Positions 25,331 through 36,133 of a stretch of 64,000 nucleotides of DNA are shown in pieces. Below the pieces are notes generated by a model, which saw nothing but the letters and a program-made list of their open reading frames with translations, made no database searches and was not told the origin of the DNA. A program made the position numbers and the translations under genes. Source of the DNA: Rhizophagus irregularis (Eukaryota; Glomeromycota; Glomeromycetes; Glomerales; Glomeraceae); contig NC_089432.1 of NCBI RefSeq assembly GCF_026210795.1, positions 2,666,001-2,730,000 on the forward strand. Reading direction: 5' to 3'. Position 1 is the first letter of the stretch. Each line of letters starts with the position of its first letter.

Positions 25331-25783
25331 ATGGCAAGCCACTCTGGTCAAAAGTGTGCCGCATTTTGCGGCAGGTGCGCCTGTTTTTAGGCGCCTGATG
25401 CGCTAAGTGCGGCAGGTACACCTATTTTTAGGCGCCTAAGTGCGGCAGGTGCACATAGTTTTTAGGCGCTTGATGCGCAGGACGCGCCTGGTTTTAGGCG
25501 CCTGAGGCGCCTAAGTGCGGCAGTTGCTCCTGATTGCAGCAGGTGCGCCTGTTTTTAGGCGCCTAATTGCGGCAAGTGCAGCAGATTGCGGCAGGTGCTC
25601 CTGTTTTTTGTTCCTTTTCAATCATAGGCTTTTTTTGGAAATAAGCATCTTCTGAGCTTTTAGCATAGATCTACGTACATTGCCAAATTAATTTAATAAT
25701 TTTATAAAAATAGTAAGTTAAGCTTTTTTTGGTTCAAACTCGTTCCAATGGATTGGATGTTGTTCTATCCTTGAAATTATCAC
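25331..25783 (+). repeat. left long terminal inverted repeat, GC-rich outer half
   Basis: The outer 280 bp are strikingly GC-rich for this genome and built from alternating GCGGCAGGTGCGCCTG and palindromic TTTTTAGGCGCCTGA blocks with a period near 35-40 bp. The inner 170 bp are ordinary AT-rich sequence. The AGGCGCCT palindromes recur at least six times and could be subterminal protein-binding sites. Confidence 0.8.
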
Positions 25784-27076
25784 CAGACTTGTGGTTTGTG
25801 TGATGATCTCTTTTTATCCTGCTATAGTTATTATAATACTAATTTTTAAATGTGAACAATTTTAGTTTATTTCAAAAAATTCAAAATTTATTACAAATCT
25901 TATCTACTGTTTAAATTTTCATGATTTATATATGAGCATGAAGAAGTAGTCTTTCCTAGTTAATATTACCTTCAGTTAATCTCAGTTTATTAAACAAAAA
26001 TAGAACTAATTGCATAAAATTTTTATAAATCACTAATTATTTTGTGTAGCATATATACTACTGTACAATTATATAATCCATGGTTTTGTATAAATGTAGC
26101 AAATTAATAGAAATTACTCAGCTTGCTCAAATATAGCATTGGTATTGAAAATTTTAGTTAACCAAAGTCATGTACTATAAATATTTATACTAGCCCTGCT
26201 CATCCGATTCTAGTGTAATTAATTTTAGCAAATTAAAATTGAGTATAAAATCATATTAAATTTTTTCTGTTTATTTTCAACCGATCATGTTAAAGCTGTA
26301 TTGCATTTTAAAATTTCGGAATACACAGATCATCAATTTTCTTAATCTGTTGTTTCAGTTGTTGTTCCAATTTTTAAAAATTTTGAAAAAAATCAAATGG
26401 AAGTAAACAGGGCTACTGTCTAGAATTGCATATAGTATTCCCTTTTCACAAAGCAGTAACCCTACCTATGATAAAAATAGTTTACTAACTTTAACATTAC
26501 CTCAAAATTAATCTCTATTTTATTTTTATTTCATTTTAATAATTATATTATCGATGTTAATCTCGTTTTTTCTTGTAAAATAAAATTTCTGTCTTTAAAA
26601 ACCTTAACAAAAAAATTTATAATATATTAAATTACTATTAAATTATTATGTTTAACAAATAATAATTTTTTTTTTACAAAACTTTTATTAAAAAATAATT
26701 TTTTTAGCATATTTTTAAATTTTATAACTTATAATATAGTAATAATATTAAAAAAAATAATTTATATAACTAAATAATAAAGATACTGTACCTTTGACTT
26801 TTTTTTTTAACTAAATGTTATAAAATAATATTAAACTGACACATTTTTACTTATATATTTTAAACTATTTTTATCACGGTGCAGGATTACTGCATACCAA
26901 ATTTCATAAGACCTGGATATTTTACTAGAAATAAAAAAAATTCCTATCTTAGAACCCGGGTAATTTATAAACTCCTAATAATTTAATAATTATAAAATCT
27001 TGCCCTATGAAAAAAGTCTGTGTGATTTTTGTTGAAAAATCATTCAATTAAATTCACTACAATTTCTGTATATTTG

Positions 27077-27130
27077 ACCATACAATAATTGTGCTAAAAA
27101 TTGCAATAAATCACACAATTATTGCATGGT
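27077..27130. repeat. 17-bp stem hairpin
   Basis: ACCATACAATAATTGTG and CACAATTATTGCATGGT form a 17-bp stem with one mismatch around a 20-nt loop, inside the nested element near its left end. Confidence 0.6.
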
Positions 27131-27384
27131 AATTCATTCAATAATTATCCTATTTTTGACCTGAATTTATACAATTATTGTGTGATTTTTGAGCCAAATT
27201 TTAGGCCATATTTTAGGAATTATAGGTTAAATTTTACAGTAATAACAGGCAATTTATAAAGTAAAATTATAAATTTTTATTGACTTAAAATATAAAAAAT
27301 ATACACAATATTTCATAAATAAAATACTAAATTTGATATAATCATAAATATAAAAATTTGTAAGAAAATAAAATAAAATAAAGT

Positions 27385-27665
27385 ATGTTAGCTTAGTAAC
27401 ATGAAAGTAAATTAGTAGTATCAAAGAAGAAAGTAAATTATTAGTGTAAGTAAATTATTAGTATTAAATAAAAAAGTATGAAGTTAGTGAAGAAAGCAAA
27501 TTAGTAGTGTTAAAAAGTAAATTATTAGTGTTAGTAATGAAAAAGTATGAAGTTAGTGAAGAAAGCAAATTAGTAATGTTAAAAAGTAAATTATTAGTGT
27601 TAGTAATAAAAAAAAGTATGAAGTTAGTGAAGAAAGCAAGTTAGTAACATTAAAATGTAAAAAGT
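27385..27665. repeat. ~70-bp tandem repeat inside the nested element
   Basis: About three full units and partial ones contain AAGTATGAAGTTAGTGAAGA followed by AAAGCAAATTAGTA and TTATTAGTGTTAGTAAT. Stops in all frames make it non-coding. Confidence 0.7.
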
Positions 27666-28880
27666 TAGGAAAATAAAAAGATAAAGAACACAAGTTTTCT
27701 TACCTGATATTTTAAAAGAAAGTTGAAGAAAAGTTAAAAGGTTAAAAAAACATAAACAAAAACATTTCGCGTCATCATATTTATTTTGACGATCAGATCA
27801 CGTGATCAACATATATAATTTTAAGAGTTGATTTTTACCGCTTAATTCTGGCCAAATTATAATTCCAGTCAGAACTAATTGTGTAACTTAATAAAAAGTT
27901 TTGACTTTTTTTTAGTTACAAGGTGATATAAAAATTTCACCAATGGGTCCGGAAGATGCCCGTTTATAAGCAAATATGCAGTTGAATTTTGTGTAACCTT
28001 ACTGCATAAATCACTTTACTTAGAAAAATCTATTTGTAATGGTTAAAAGTGGTCTATTTGACCCTAAAAGTGGTCAAATGTAACCATACAGGTAAGATGG
28101 AAAGTAGTATAGTAGGATTACCCAAAAATTGCTTTCCGTATCCTAAATTTAAGTCTATTTTCAAGTTGTACAATAATCACAATTTTTATTGTACAAAAAT
28201 TGAATGTTTTCTGTATCCTAAATTTAAGTTGTATAAAGATCACACAAAAATTGAACATTTTCTATATCCTAAATTTAAGTTGTACAAAAATTGCATACTT
28301 TTAATATGCTTTGAAAAACTTCATAGCTATTTTTATCCAAAAATCTGCAATAATTGTACAATTTCCACACAGACTTGAACAAATATTGTACAAAAATTGG
28401 ATGATTTTTTTTCATAGGGTTGTATTAATATGATTAATAATAATAACAAACATGAAAGACCTTTTTGTGATTATTGTATTCAGTTGTTAGTTTTTTCAAT
28501 TTTTTTGTTCATGTATTTATTTTACATTAAAAGATGGAATGTTGAGACTGAATTTCTAAAAAAGTCAAAATCTTTATTTAACTATGTAATCAAAAGGTAA
28601 TAGAATTCTTATTGTAAAATTGCATATGAAGTTTAAAAATAAATTTTACTTATTTTACTATACAAATATATTTAAAAAGAAAACTAAAAATACCAATTAT
28701 AAAAGAAAGACAATGAAATTATTCAAGATTATAAGCAAAAAAAAATTTAAAAAAATAAAAATAAAACAAAAATAAATGATACAATGGATAATCCATTAAG
28801 ATAAAAATTTTTTTTATATGTTTATATTCATAATTATTTCGAACATTTAATTTAATAAAATTTAGTTGGTTGAAAAAAAA

Positions 28881-29324
28881 GTGATAATTTCAAGGATAAA
28901 ACAACATCCGATCCATTGGAATGAGTTTGAACCAAAAAAAGCTTAACTTTACTATTTTTATCAGATTATTAAATTAATTTGGCAATGTACGTAGATCTAT
29001 GCTAAAAGCTCAGAAGATGCTTATTTCCAAAAAAAACCTATAAACAAAAAACAGGCGCACCTGCCGCAATCTGCTGCACCTGCCGCAATTAGGCGCCTAA
29101 AAACAGGCGCATCTGCCGCAATCAGGAGCAACTGCCGCACTTAGGCGCCTCAGGCGCCTAAAACCAGGCGCATCCTGCGCATCAGGCGCCTAAAAACTAT
29201 GTGCACCTGCCGTACTCAGGCGCCTAAAAACAGGTGCACCTGCCGCACTTAGCGCATCAGGCGCCTAAAAACAGGCGCACCTGCCGCAAAATGCAGCACA
29301 CTTTTGACCAGTGCGGCTTGCCAT
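28881..29324 (-). repeat. right long terminal inverted repeat
   Basis: Reverse complement of the left repeat with scattered single-base changes. The order of the GGCGCC palindromes and GCCGCA blocks is kept, so the two arms derive from one sequence. Confidence 0.8.
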
Positions 29325-29332
29325 ACTCAGCA

Positions 29333-30099
29333 GCATCATCATAGTTGCAAAAGATGATCAACAGAATCTTTTATTTATTCTCCTTAGGTTCGGTTGAATC
29401 GTAAGGGAGCTGTTCAAAATTCTAACAGGCGGTTATAGATGGAAGAACTTGTAGAATAAAAAATTGCGAAACCTAATCTTGCATCTCATAGTCCCTATTC
29501 ATTCGGCAAGAAATTTTCCGGCACATTTCAGGTGATCGATTTCACATGACCAGTTTGTACTTTAAATGGCAGTATAAAGTAAATTTTGTGTGATGTGAAC
29601 TTTATTTTATAATTATATAATTCAAATAACTTTATTAGGATAAACTATAATTTTACCAGAGTGATTTCTTCCACAATAGGATCAATTCGTCATTCAGATT
29701 GTGATCCAGATTAATGGATATAAACAGATTATGAGACGGATTGTAAAGAGCTTGTTAGCTAATTATATAGCTGCTCTAGGCACACATAATTAATTAATGT
29801 TTGATCAGCGACAATTTTCCTAATTTTCCTTAATATCCCAAAATTATTAATATCAAGTGACTAAAAAGTACTCCAAAAATAGCTTTTATCCCATTTTTAT
29901 TATACAAAGCTTCGAAAATAAATTAGACCAATTATAAAACAGATATTGATTTATCAAGTTAAAACTACCTAATTATTAAATAGTCAAAAAGAAAAATAAT
30001 AAAATTTATATTGACGCAAGATATTGTAAATAAATATTATACTTAAATAGAGTTAATAGAGTTTCAATTCAATAACGCGCTTCGTGAATTTATATTTTT
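29333..30099. other. intergenic, no supported gene
   Basis: AT-rich sequence without frames or clear repeats. Confidence 0.5.
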
Positions 30100-30420
30100 G
30101 GAGGGTGATCGTGAAATTTATACATTAAGCTGAAACCATAATTCTCATTTAAAATAGTGGTTTGCCACTTGACATTTCCCAATGACAGAGCACTAAATTA
30201 TTATCATTTGAATTAATATAAGAAACTATTCCAAGCAATTTGATTTTGATTTAGATGCTTCATTAACCCTTTTTGATAAGCCAAAATCAGCCAACTTGAT
30301 GGAATTTTGATGAACAAGACAGAAATGTATTTATTATTCCAAGTAAGTTTATGGATGATTTTATTAAAATAGTCTCGAAGAGTCCACCATCAGCGTATTC
30401 TATTATTAACAAAAGATTTT
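30100..30420 (-). pseudogene. kinase-Sel1 family relic
   Basis: The minus strand carries recognisable kinase pieces in order: IIEYADGG, then HKLTWNNKY near 30340, LVHQNSIKLADFGLSK at about 30317-30270, RVNEASKSKSN, a stop, and NENYGFSLMYK near 30130. The stretch that should hold the HRD catalytic loop is deleted, and frames shift several times. The intron before the VHQ exon is also gone with the deletion. It derives from the same family as the genes at 0.6-7.3 kb. Confidence 0.75.
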
Positions 30421-32728
30421 TGCTTGTTTAAATAAAATATTGGTCAGATGCGTAGTATGCCTGTTTGTCTCATAAAATATTTTGTACACGTTAAAGTTTT
30501 CTATAGTAAAAGTACATTTGTCATTTTATAAAAGTATTAAAAAAAAGTTAATATATTTTATAATAAATTATTTCAAACTTAATTCAGCATTTCAAAATTA
30601 GGTCAGATGTTTTTCATATTGAAATTTTCATATTGAAATAAGCTGCAATTTATTGCAAGAATATAAAGGCTACGTCGTATTGATTGCTATTTTGAACATG
30701 TATTATATGAATGTAATGTATATAATAATGTTATCATCAATAATTTGATTGTGAAATTTTCAATATGAAAATAGATTCGGATACATAAAAATATATATTT
30801 AATTTTTTTTTAGTTTTTTATTAGGACTGATAGAAATGTTAAAATATTCATCACATTTCTCGTTATAACTCTTTATATTAATGAAAAACTATATGTTTTA
30901 AAATTTTTGAATATAAAAGAAAATTATTATTAATACTATTAATAGACTATCGCTTGGGAATCAGACTTAAATTCCCATGACATTTTGTTTGTTACGAAAA
31001 ATTGTAAAATCATAGGAAAGACCTTTTCATCATGTTTCAATTGTCTATATATGATTGTAACGCACCATTTAGATTAAAGTAATTGTAAATTTATGAACTT
31101 AAATAAGTCACTTAACACTTTCCCTCCATATGTTTTAATCAATAAATAACATAAAATTATTCTTTTTCATGAAAATAAATTACTAGATTTAATGACAGTT
31201 CGGGAAAAAAAATTTATACAAATTCGGTATTGCATGATCAAATAAAATCAATTTTTCTTTCACATGACCACCGATTATACCTAATGTAAATCTTCCTGGT
31301 TCAACAATTTTAAAACGTTTAATTATGTGAATGAACGTAATAAACAGTTACAACAAAAATGAAAAAAAAACGAAAATGTAGCAAATATTTTAGTTTCACA
31401 TTATAAAATAATGAATGCGTTCAACATTTATTACAAATAGCCTACTCCAGCCTACTCCATTTTAAAAATATGTTAATATCTGTCTTTATAACAAAGTTTA
31501 GATATTTTTTGAATAAAAAACTTTAATAAATTATAAAAGACATTTAATTATATAAAAGCAGAAAATTTACTATTTACAATTTGAAATCTTTAGGTCCTAT
31601 CGCAGGACTGCAGCAATAGTTGGTACCCACGAGCTTACTAAATGCAAGCGCCTATTCTCCAACCCTCGCATATTACTATACCGTTCCAAAAAATTTCTCA
31701 GCCAGCCCTACTGTGAGACTGCAGCGAAGAAGGTACTCGCAGGCTTACAATGGTAAGCATGTTATGCTCCTACCCATGCATAGCATTATGCTGCTCCAAT
31801 AAAGTACCCTAAAAAATAAGGAAAATAATAATAGAGTAAGGATGGAAGGGATAAGAAGAAACGAAGAGAAGGACAAGGGAGAAAGTGAAAGAGGAGGTAG
31901 GAAAGGGTCTTATACACTCTCTTACGGGAAAGGGGAGGAAAAGAAGAGTAGGAGTCGAAAAGAGTGAAAGAGCAAGTGAGGAAGTGAGAAAGAGAAGAAG
32001 GAAAGAAAGTGAGATAGAACGGACAAAATGAACAGAGAAAGAGAAAAGAGAAGAGTAGAGGAGTGAGTGAGCGGACAGAAGGAATAGAGGGACTTTTTAT
32101 AGATGTGTTAGCTATAGTCAAAGTATTAAAAAATTGCGTCATAATCAATCAAACGTAAAGAATTCCCCTCGTGATTATATTGATCAGGATCAGTATATAA
32201 TTTAGTATCTTCATATATACTCACATATCCAGATTTAAATATTTATAATTTGCGTCTAATAATATAAAAAAATTTCAGTTTCAGTGATTCTGTTAACACA
32301 ATTACCAAAACCCTCATATAAGACGAAAAAAAACAAAATTTTTATTTAATTGACATTGTGTGCATGATTCCGTTATAACTAATTCAACTAATACTATCAA
32401 ATTTTTCTAACATTAAAGAAAGTAAATCACTTTAATGATGTATTAAAAATGAAGTAAATTTTTTAATTGATAAATTTAATTGTAGCATATTTACTGGTTA
32501 AGGAAGATTAAAAAATTTGGAATTCTATTTTCATTTTTATTTTTAAAGATAAATCAGTTATTATTTTGACAGAATTTTAATTTTTATACTTAACTAGAGA
32601 TAATTGGGCACAGTTAGTAAGCTTAAAAATTAACAACTTAAAATTGTATATGATTTGGTTAGAACATTGTATCCTTTGATACAACTTATTTATTATTTTT
32701 TTAATAAGTTATAATAATAATACATATT
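30421..32728. other. intergenic, no supported gene
   Basis: AT-rich. At about 31600-31795 two imperfect copies of a CTGCAGC...GGTAC...GCTTAC unit give a spurious 60-residue frame. A purine-rich tract follows and is listed separately. Confidence 0.45.
31802..32095. repeat. purine-rich strand-asymmetric tract
   Basis: About 290 bases are almost all A and G on the plus strand (blocks such as GAAAGAGAAGAAGGAAAG), with few pyrimidines. The minus-strand frame at 31786-32148 is a Phe/Ser/Leu-rich artefact of this composition. Such tracts can form triplex (H-DNA) structures or act as old GA-rich satellites. Confidence 0.6.
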
Positions 32729-34438
32729 TTATAAATATAGTGAATGGAAATCATTAAATTTTTGTTGTAATCTATTCAATTCTGCTAACATTTCATTATC
32801 CACTTTGATTGCATTTGGATTAAAAGATCGAATTTCTATATTTTGCCAAGATGTAGCACGACTCATTGCTACATAAGCTTGTCCATTAGCAAACATTTGT
32901 TCATCTAATGATATAGTTGCATGAGGTAATGTAAGACCTTGAGTTTTATGTACAGTTAATGCAAATGCATTTTGAAGTGGAAATTGTGTTCGTTGGGCAG
33001 GAGCTCCATTTAGCTCAAAATAAGCTGTCATTTTTTTTACTATTACTTGATTTATTCCAGAATCTATAGGAAATGCTACTTCTATATTATCTTCATCTAT
33101 TAATTTAGTTACTACACCAATTGATCCATTACAAAGATTTTCATTAAATAATTTGTTAGTTAAAAACATTACTCTTGCACCTTCTCTTATTGTTAATTCA
33201 GATGGCAAATTAGTATGATGTCTAAATTGCTTGTCATATTCTTTTGGTTCACATTCTATATTATTGAGATAATCAACAGCTACTGATATTAAGGATCCAG
33301 AAGAAATATTTTCAAAAATTGGAAGAAATCCACAAATTAAATTGTTAATTGAATCAGCTTCATGACGAAATCCACAAATATAAGTAGTATTGATTGATGT
33401 ATTATTTTGATAAGATAATACTTTTTCATTAATTAAGTTTATTGTTTGTGAACTTAAAATTCCTACTCGCATTTCTTGTAATATATTATAAAATAATTTA
33501 TCATTATGTTGTCGATGTGAAGTAGTAAGAAATAATGGAAAGAATTCTTGCCATTCAGGTGCATAAAAAACTTGTTTTCCATTAACTGGTGGAAGTTGAG
33601 CAAGATCTCCAATAAGTAAAGTTTGAATTCCACCAAAAGGTACTGATTTTTTATGAATTTTTGCAAATAGTTTACTAATAAATGATAAAAGAATTGATGA
33701 TACCATAGATACTTCTTCAATTATAATGGCATCAATTTGACTAAGTTCTATTTGTTGCTGTTCATTATAATGGGATAATGTTTCAAAATAAGTTTGAGTA
33801 TTTCTAATATGTAATGCTGAATGTATAGTTTGACCACCAACATTTTGAGCAGCAACACCAGTAGGTGCTATTAACAAATATCTAATATTTTTTACCTTTA
33901 AAAAATTTACAATTTGTTGAATCATAAAAGATTTACCAGTACCTGCTAATCCAGTTAAAAAAAAGTATGGATGTTTGGATAATTCTTGTTGTCCCCAACT
34001 ATTTGTAAGTATATTAAATATTTTGTATTGGTCTTCAGAAAATATCATTGATGAAAATTTTGTTGAAAGATTAGGTTGTTGTAATAAACTAATTAACTGA
34101 TTTCCAATAATACTTTGTAAATCTGTATGTAATGTAGTTATTAAATTATTAATTAAATTATGATATCCTTGTGTATATTTGTGAATATTAGATTGCATTG
34201 AATTTTGTACATGATTTAAGGTTAATGAATATTCAGCAGGATATTTTGCTTCAAAGTGAGCTTTATAAGTTGAATAAGAATTTTTTAAATCAGCTTCACT
34301 TCGAGCAGGTGATCTAAGTAATAATTGTTGGTAAAAAAATGATTCAGATTGTTGAATAGTTAAATGTTGAAAACGTACAAGAATTTCTTTTTGCCTTTTT
34401 ATCAATATATACAGATCATGATACAAAGTTGTTAGCAA
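32729..34438 (-). CDS. Helitron-type PIF1-like helicase (C-terminal half)
   Basis: Open frame of 569 residues with the SF1B/PIF1 set: Walker A GLAGTGKS at 163-170, APTGVAA at about 191-197, Walker B region IIEEVSM at about 239-245 (the usual DE is EE), GDLAQLPPV at 278-286, TSHRQ near 306-310, and the C-terminal YVAMSRATSW. Residues about 20-55 (ILVRFQHLTI, FFYQQLLL, PARSE) match the segment that joins Rep and helicase in Helitron proteins, so this is the helicase half of a RepHel protein, not a host PIF1. The frame begins just after an in-frame TGA with no ATG; it starts at TTG, so the true N terminus is missing. The Rep half lies at 38.0-40.5 kb on the same strand. Helicase would unwind DNA during rolling-circle transposition. 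Lack of stops suggests recent loss of activity or continued constraint. Confidence 0.85.
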   Translation of the reverse strand: MLTTLYHDLYILIKRQKEILVRFQHLTIQQSESFFYQQLLLRSPARSEADLKNSYSTYKAHFEAKYPAEYSLTLNHVQNSMQSNIHKYTQGYHNLINNLITTLHTDLQSIIGNQLISLLQQPNLSTKFSSMIFSEDQYKIFNILTNSWGQQELSKHPYFFLTGLAGTGKSFMIQQIVNFLKVKNIRYLLIAPTGVAAQNVGGQTIHSALHIRNTQTYFETLSHYNEQQQIELSQIDAIIIEEVSMVSSILLSFISKLFAKIHKKSVPFGGIQTLLIGDLAQLPPVNGKQVFYAPEWQEFFPLFLTTSHRQHNDKLFYNILQEMRVGILSSQTINLINEKVLSYQNNTSINTTYICGFRHEADSINNLICGFLPIFENISSGSLISVAVDYLNNIECEPKEYDKQFRHHTNLPSELTIREGARVMFLTNKLFNENLCNGSIGVVTKLIDEDNIEVAFPIDSGINQVIVKKMTAYFELNGAPAQRTQFPLQNAFALTVHKTQGLTLPHATISLDEQMFANGQAYVAMSRATSWQNIEIRSFNPNAIKVDNEMLAELNRLQQKFNDFHSLYL

Positions 34439-34699
34439 TCAGATGATCTAAATTTCATAGTGTTGTTTATTGTGATTGGCCGTTGTAATAATAAGTTGTA
34501 TTCCAAAAAAGGAAGGAAGTAGGTCCTAATTTGGTTAGCAAATATGGCAAAACAGGGTCCGTTTTTATATAAAATATATATAAACATAATTGAAATTTCG
34601 TTTCATTGCAATGAATTTCAATTTCAATTTCAATTTCAATATATCAATTGATTGTTTTTTGGACAGCAGTTGTTTAAATAAATTTCGTGAATTGAAGTT

Positions 34700-35480
34700 G
34701 ATCATCATTTACGTCACAGTAAGTAAAAATAATCTAAAATTGGATTCACATGTTATAAAAATTGAAACTTGTATATAGTAACTATAAATAAATTAGTTAT
34801 AATGAAGGTACTTTTTTTTATTAATAAAATTGTATTTTTTTATTTGTTTGTTAATTAAATTAAAAATTGTGATTTTTCCCATAAATTACACATTTTTTTA
34901 ATTAATAATAAAAAAAATAAATAAATTTACAAATTGAAAATCGAAAGATTTACGTCACAATGAAAATAATCTACAATTAAATTCACATGTTAATATTAGT
35001 TAAAAGAACTAAAGCCCGCAATTAATGACTATAAATAAATTAGTTATAATGAAGCTACCTTTTTTTATTAATAAAATTGTATTTTTTTATTTGTTTTTTT
35101 AATTAATAATAAAAAAATAAATTTACAAATTGAAAATTGAAAGATGATCATCATTTACGTCACAATGAAAATAATCTACAATTAAATTCACATGTTATTA
35201 TTAGTTAAAAGAACTAAAGCCGCAATTAATAACTATAAATAAATTAGTTACAATGAAACCACCCTTTTTTTATAGCTATAATTATAAAAGTGTGGTTTTT
35301 TTCAACAGATTATTACACTTTTTTAATAATAAAAAATAAATAAATTTACAAATTGAAAAATTGAAAGATGATCATCATTTACGTTACAAGAAAATAAACT
35401 AAAATTGAATTCACAGGTTAGAAAATTTAAAGCCGCATATAGTAACTATAAACAAATTAGTTCTAATAAAATTACCCTTT
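34700..35480. repeat. ~220-bp tandem array, four copies
   Basis: The motif TCATTTACGTCACA followed by AATCTACAATTAAATTCACA and AACTATAAATAAATTAGTTA recurs with spacing of about 200-240 bp (TACGT at about 34711, 34951, 35157 and 35380). Spacers of T-runs vary in length. A TTTCAA microsatellite sits at 34610-34640. Confidence 0.75.
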
Positions 35481-36087
35481 TTTTTTATCATTTATTTAAT
35501 TAATAAAGTAATATTTAACAGTTAATGAGATTATGTTATTTCAATCATAAACTATTATATAAATTAATAAATTAATTTTATTATATAAATTGTAATAAAT
35601 TTTTGATAAAATCAATTTTTTTCAATGTAAATAAATAATAAAATCGCAATTTTTCAATGAAAACTACTTTTTTTAAAATTTAAATAAATGTAATAAAATC
35701 ATCATAATTTTGAAATAAATTGTAATAAAATCGTAATTTTTTCAATAAAATTGCATTTTTTTTAATAAATTTGATAAAAATCAAAATTTTTCATATATTA
35801 ATAAATAATAAAATCGTAATTTTTTCAATGAACCACTTTTTTAAGTTTTAAATAAAATGTATCATAATTTTGTAATAAATTGTAATAAAATCACATTTTT
35901 TTAATAATCATAAATCATAAATAATAATAAATAATTGTAATATTATTACTTTTTTTAAAAAATAAAATATATTATAAATATATTAAAGTCATAATTTTTT
36001 TTATAAATATAAGTAATTCATTTACTTTTTTTTACTTTTATTCATTTTTCATTTTAATAATAATCAGATTTAAAAAAATTTCGAAAT
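35481..36087. other. AT-rich leader of the plus-strand gene
   Basis: Degenerate repeats of AATAAATTGTAATAAAATC fill the stretch. No gene is supported. Confidence 0.5.
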
Positions 36088-36133
36088 ATGATTGCAAACA
36101 TTACAACCATCGTGTATATACTCTCTGTGACTG

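Larger units (their letters stand above)
27003..28419. mobile_element. nested 1.4-kb element, CCCTATGAAAAAA ends
   Basis: Terminal inverted repeats CCCTATGAAAAAA (left) and TTTTTTTCATAGGG (right), with further matches inward (GTCTGTGTG / CACACAGAC), are flanked on both sides by TTG (27000-27002 and 28420-28422), a likely 3-bp target duplication. It lies inside the 4-kb element and is therefore younger. The 109-residue plus frame at 28049-28378 arises from repeats of a CCTAAATTTAAGTTGTA unit and has no recognised domain, so I do not call it a gene. Confidence 0.65.
25331..29324. mobile_element. 4-kb element with ~450-bp terminal inverted repeats, no transposase
   Basis: The ends read ATGGCAAGCC... 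and ...GGCTTGCCAT. The left repeat (25331 to about 25783) matches the reverse complement of the right (about 28881-29324) nearly throughout. It is flanked by ACTCAGCT (25323-25330) and ACTCAGCA (29325-29332), a 7 of 8 direct repeat that looks like an 8-bp target-site duplication. An 8-bp duplication would fit hAT-type transposons, but the termini are not diagnostic. The interior has no transposase frame, so it is non-autonomous, and a second element is nested at 27003-28419. Copies elsewhere in the genome should share both ends. Confidence 0.8.

Noticed and set aside
28049-28378. 109-residue plus frame inside the nested element
   Set aside because: Built from internal CCTAAATTTAAG repeats; no transposase motif, and the element interior is otherwise non-coding.
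31786-32148. 120-residue minus frame rich in Ser, Phe, Leu
   Set aside because: Reads the pyrimidine strand of a purine tract; low complexity explains the lack of stops.
33463-33720. 85-residue minus frame inside the helicase ORF
   Set aside because: Overlaps the helicase in another frame and has no features of its own.
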